Assembly: GCA_013154135.1 (NCBI GenBank)
Contig: JAADDB010000321.1
Span: forward strand, 1 to 5,431
Length of the DNA: 5,431 nt
Source of the DNA: Chloroflexota bacterium
GTDB lineage: Bacteria > Chloroflexota > Anaerolineae > JAADDB01
Direction of reading: 5' to 3'
The position numbers were made by a program, and so were the translations under genes. Shown here one piece after another: positions 4,491 to 5,431 of the stretch. Positions within the stretch are counted from its first letter, which is position 1. Each line of letters opens with the position of its first letter. The notes beneath the pieces are model-generated. The model was not told the origin of the DNA, searched no databases, and saw only the letters and a program-made list of their open reading frames with translations.

Positions 4491-5431
4491 ATGAAGCATG
4501 AGTTTTGGGCGGAGTTTGATTTGTACGGATCCCCAAACAAAAGAAGAATCATTGAGGGTTTGGTAGGGAAACGGCAATCGTCGGGTCCGTGGGCAAATAT
4601 CACCGATGCGGCGACGCGCCAAGCAGTACTCGCACAGCTTCTGGCGACCGACGAAGAATGTGCTCGACGAACAAAATGCAAAGACTACGCCAAAGGCAAA
4701 AACGGTCTTCAACACTGGTACTACGCCGGCGATCTGGAAACTCCGCGAGGAGACTATCAAACCTTCCTCTGTCATCGTTTACGATGGATGGGACAGGTTC
4801 TGAGCTTGGCCAACTATCATGATACGGTAAGCCCCTCCCTCCCCAACCTCTCCTCCTTCCCGCCCGGATCCTGGGCCATCCAGGTGCACTTCACCCTGCG
4901 TAAGCCCTATCTCAGCAAAGACGATGTGGACTTCTACATCATCGACAACCCCGTGAAGAAGGAATGGATCTTCAAGGTGCCCTATGTGGCCCCCAGCCAG
5001 TGGAAAGGCGCGCTGCGGGCGGCGATGCGCCGATTGCGTGGATATACTACTTGGAAGGAAGAAGCCCAGGATGAACAAATGGTGCGCCTTTTTGGCAATG
5101 TAAAAGGCGAAGAAGATGAGTTCAGCGCCGGCCGCCTCCACTTCTACCCCACCTTCTTCGACCGCATCGGTCTGGAGGTCATCAATCCCCACCCCCGCGA
5201 CACAGGCGCAGGCAAGCAGCCCATCTACTTCGAATGCGTACCCGCGGGCACAATGGGCGTCTTCACCCTGCTCTACGTGCCCCTAGACCTCGTGGGCCGG
5301 AGTACGCCGGAAGCTATGGAGCGAGAGGCCAAGGCCGACCTGCAAGCCGTGGCCCGGGGCGTCCGTGCCATGCTCACCGAGTACGGCTTCGGCGCGAAGA
5401 CCAGCAGCGGGTATGGGGTGGCCGAGGCCCA
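4491..5431 (+). CDS. RAMP superfamily (Cas7-like) type III effector protein, 3' truncated by window edge
   Basis: The frame is open from the ATG at 4491 to the window end, giving 313 residues so far. It is a RAMP protein, a crRNA- or target-RNA-binding subunit of a type III complex. Visible motifs, in order: VHFTLRKPYLSKDD (about 131-144), a typical RAMP opening strand; the family motif VPYVAPSQWKGALRAAMRR (163-181), equivalent to the S.xKGalR segment; LFG (near 203-205) followed by GRLHFYP (214-220); and the glycine-rich loop GFGAKTSSGYG (299-309), most like those of Cmr1 and Cmr6. The core belongs to a RAMP type that I recall near cmr genes in bacteria but cannot tie to a named Cmr subunit. 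The first 115 or so residues carry no RAMP motif and form an unusual extension with Trp/Tyr patches such as HWYYAG. Base composition jumps at about 4810: the extension is mixed, while the core is strongly C-ending. Cmr6, an odd Cmr4/Csm3-like backbone subunit or a fusion are the alternatives. The RAMP call is firm; the subunit role is open. Confidence 0.86.
   Translation, partial: MKHEFWAEFDLYGSPNKRRIIEGLVGKRQSSGPWANITDAATRQAVLAQLLATDEECARRTKCKDYAKGKNGLQHWYYAGDLETPRGDYQTFLCHRLRWMGQVLSLANYHDTVSPSLPNLSSFPPGSWAIQVHFTLRKPYLSKDDVDFYIIDNPVKKEWIFKVPYVAPSQWKGALRAAMRRLRGYTTWKEEAQDEQMVRLFGNVKGEEDEFSAGRLHFYPTFFDRIGLEVINPHPRDTGAGKQPIYFECVPAGTMGVFTLLYVPLDLVGRSTPEAMEREAKADLQAVARGVRAMLTEYGFGAKTSSGYGVAEA

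Larger units (their letters stand above)
4276..4494 (+). pseudogene. Small reading frame split by one in-frame UGA between cmr1 and the RAMP gene
   Basis: An ATG at 4276 overlaps the cmr1 stop (TAATG), with AGGA (4264-4267) 8 bases before it. It reads 16 codons, starting MKSIEKIKTRG, to a TGA at 4324-4326. The same frame is then open for 55 codons to a TGA at 4492-4494, which overlaps the ATG of the next gene (ATGA, 4491-4494). Both ends therefore look like operon junctions of one gene of 73 codons, stops included, apart from the internal stop. The second part could start on its own at TTG 4345 (weak GAGGGAAG before it) or ATG 4360 (44 residues, no ribosome site). I recognise no family. It does not look like Cmr5, the small helical Cmr subunit. 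It may be a decayed gene, a translational-coupling peptide followed by chance open frame, or a sequencing error. Third positions show no GC bias, which weakens the coding case. Confidence 0.3.

Noticed and set aside
4779..5192. Minus-strand open frame of 137 codons opposite the RAMP gene
   Set aside because: It lies wholly within a frame with clear RAMP motifs on the plus strand, and its own translation is featureless.

Overview
The window is bacterial DNA from a moderately GC-rich genome. It carries the 3' part of an ABC exporter gene and then, in the same direction, the beginning of a type III-B-like (Cmr) CRISPR-Cas effector operon. The style of the genes (Pyrococcus-like Cas6, long Cmr1, a RAMP protein outside the named Cmr set) would fit a Chloroflexota or another thermophile-rich lineage. 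That placement is a guess; nothing here fixes the taxonomy.

Layout. 1-1524: type I ABC exporter lacking its N-terminus. 1525-1950: a 426-base spacer that opens with a GC-rich hairpin and a C-rich tract (probable transcription end of the exporter), then turns AT-rich and ends in a candidate promoter and a strong Shine-Dalgarno. 1951-2736: cas6, the CRISPR RNA endonuclease, with all three residues of the Pyrococcus Cas6 active site conserved. 2780-4276: cmr1, the RAMP subunit that caps the Cmr complex. 4277-4490: a short spacer holding a small reading frame broken by one UGA and a GC-rich hairpin. 4491 to the window end: a RAMP (Cas7-like) protein that runs off the edge. I recognise it as a RAMP by its motifs but cannot assign it to a named Cmr subunit.

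How they work together. Cas6 should cut the precursor CRISPR transcript within the repeats. Cmr1 and the second RAMP protein should assemble on the mature crRNA in an RNA-targeting effector complex. The catalytic/signalling subunit Cas10 (Cmr2) and the backbone Cmr4 are not in the window and would be expected downstream. No CRISPR array, adaptation genes or ancillary CARF nuclease are visible.

Points that stand out: the UGA-split small frame linked to cmr1 by TAATG and to the next gene by ATGA; the unnamed RAMP with a long N-terminal extension; a sharp drop in GC from about 3000 to about 4810 relative to both sides; a Cys-rich insert in Cmr1; and a five-run G-quadruplex motif in the spacer before cas6.
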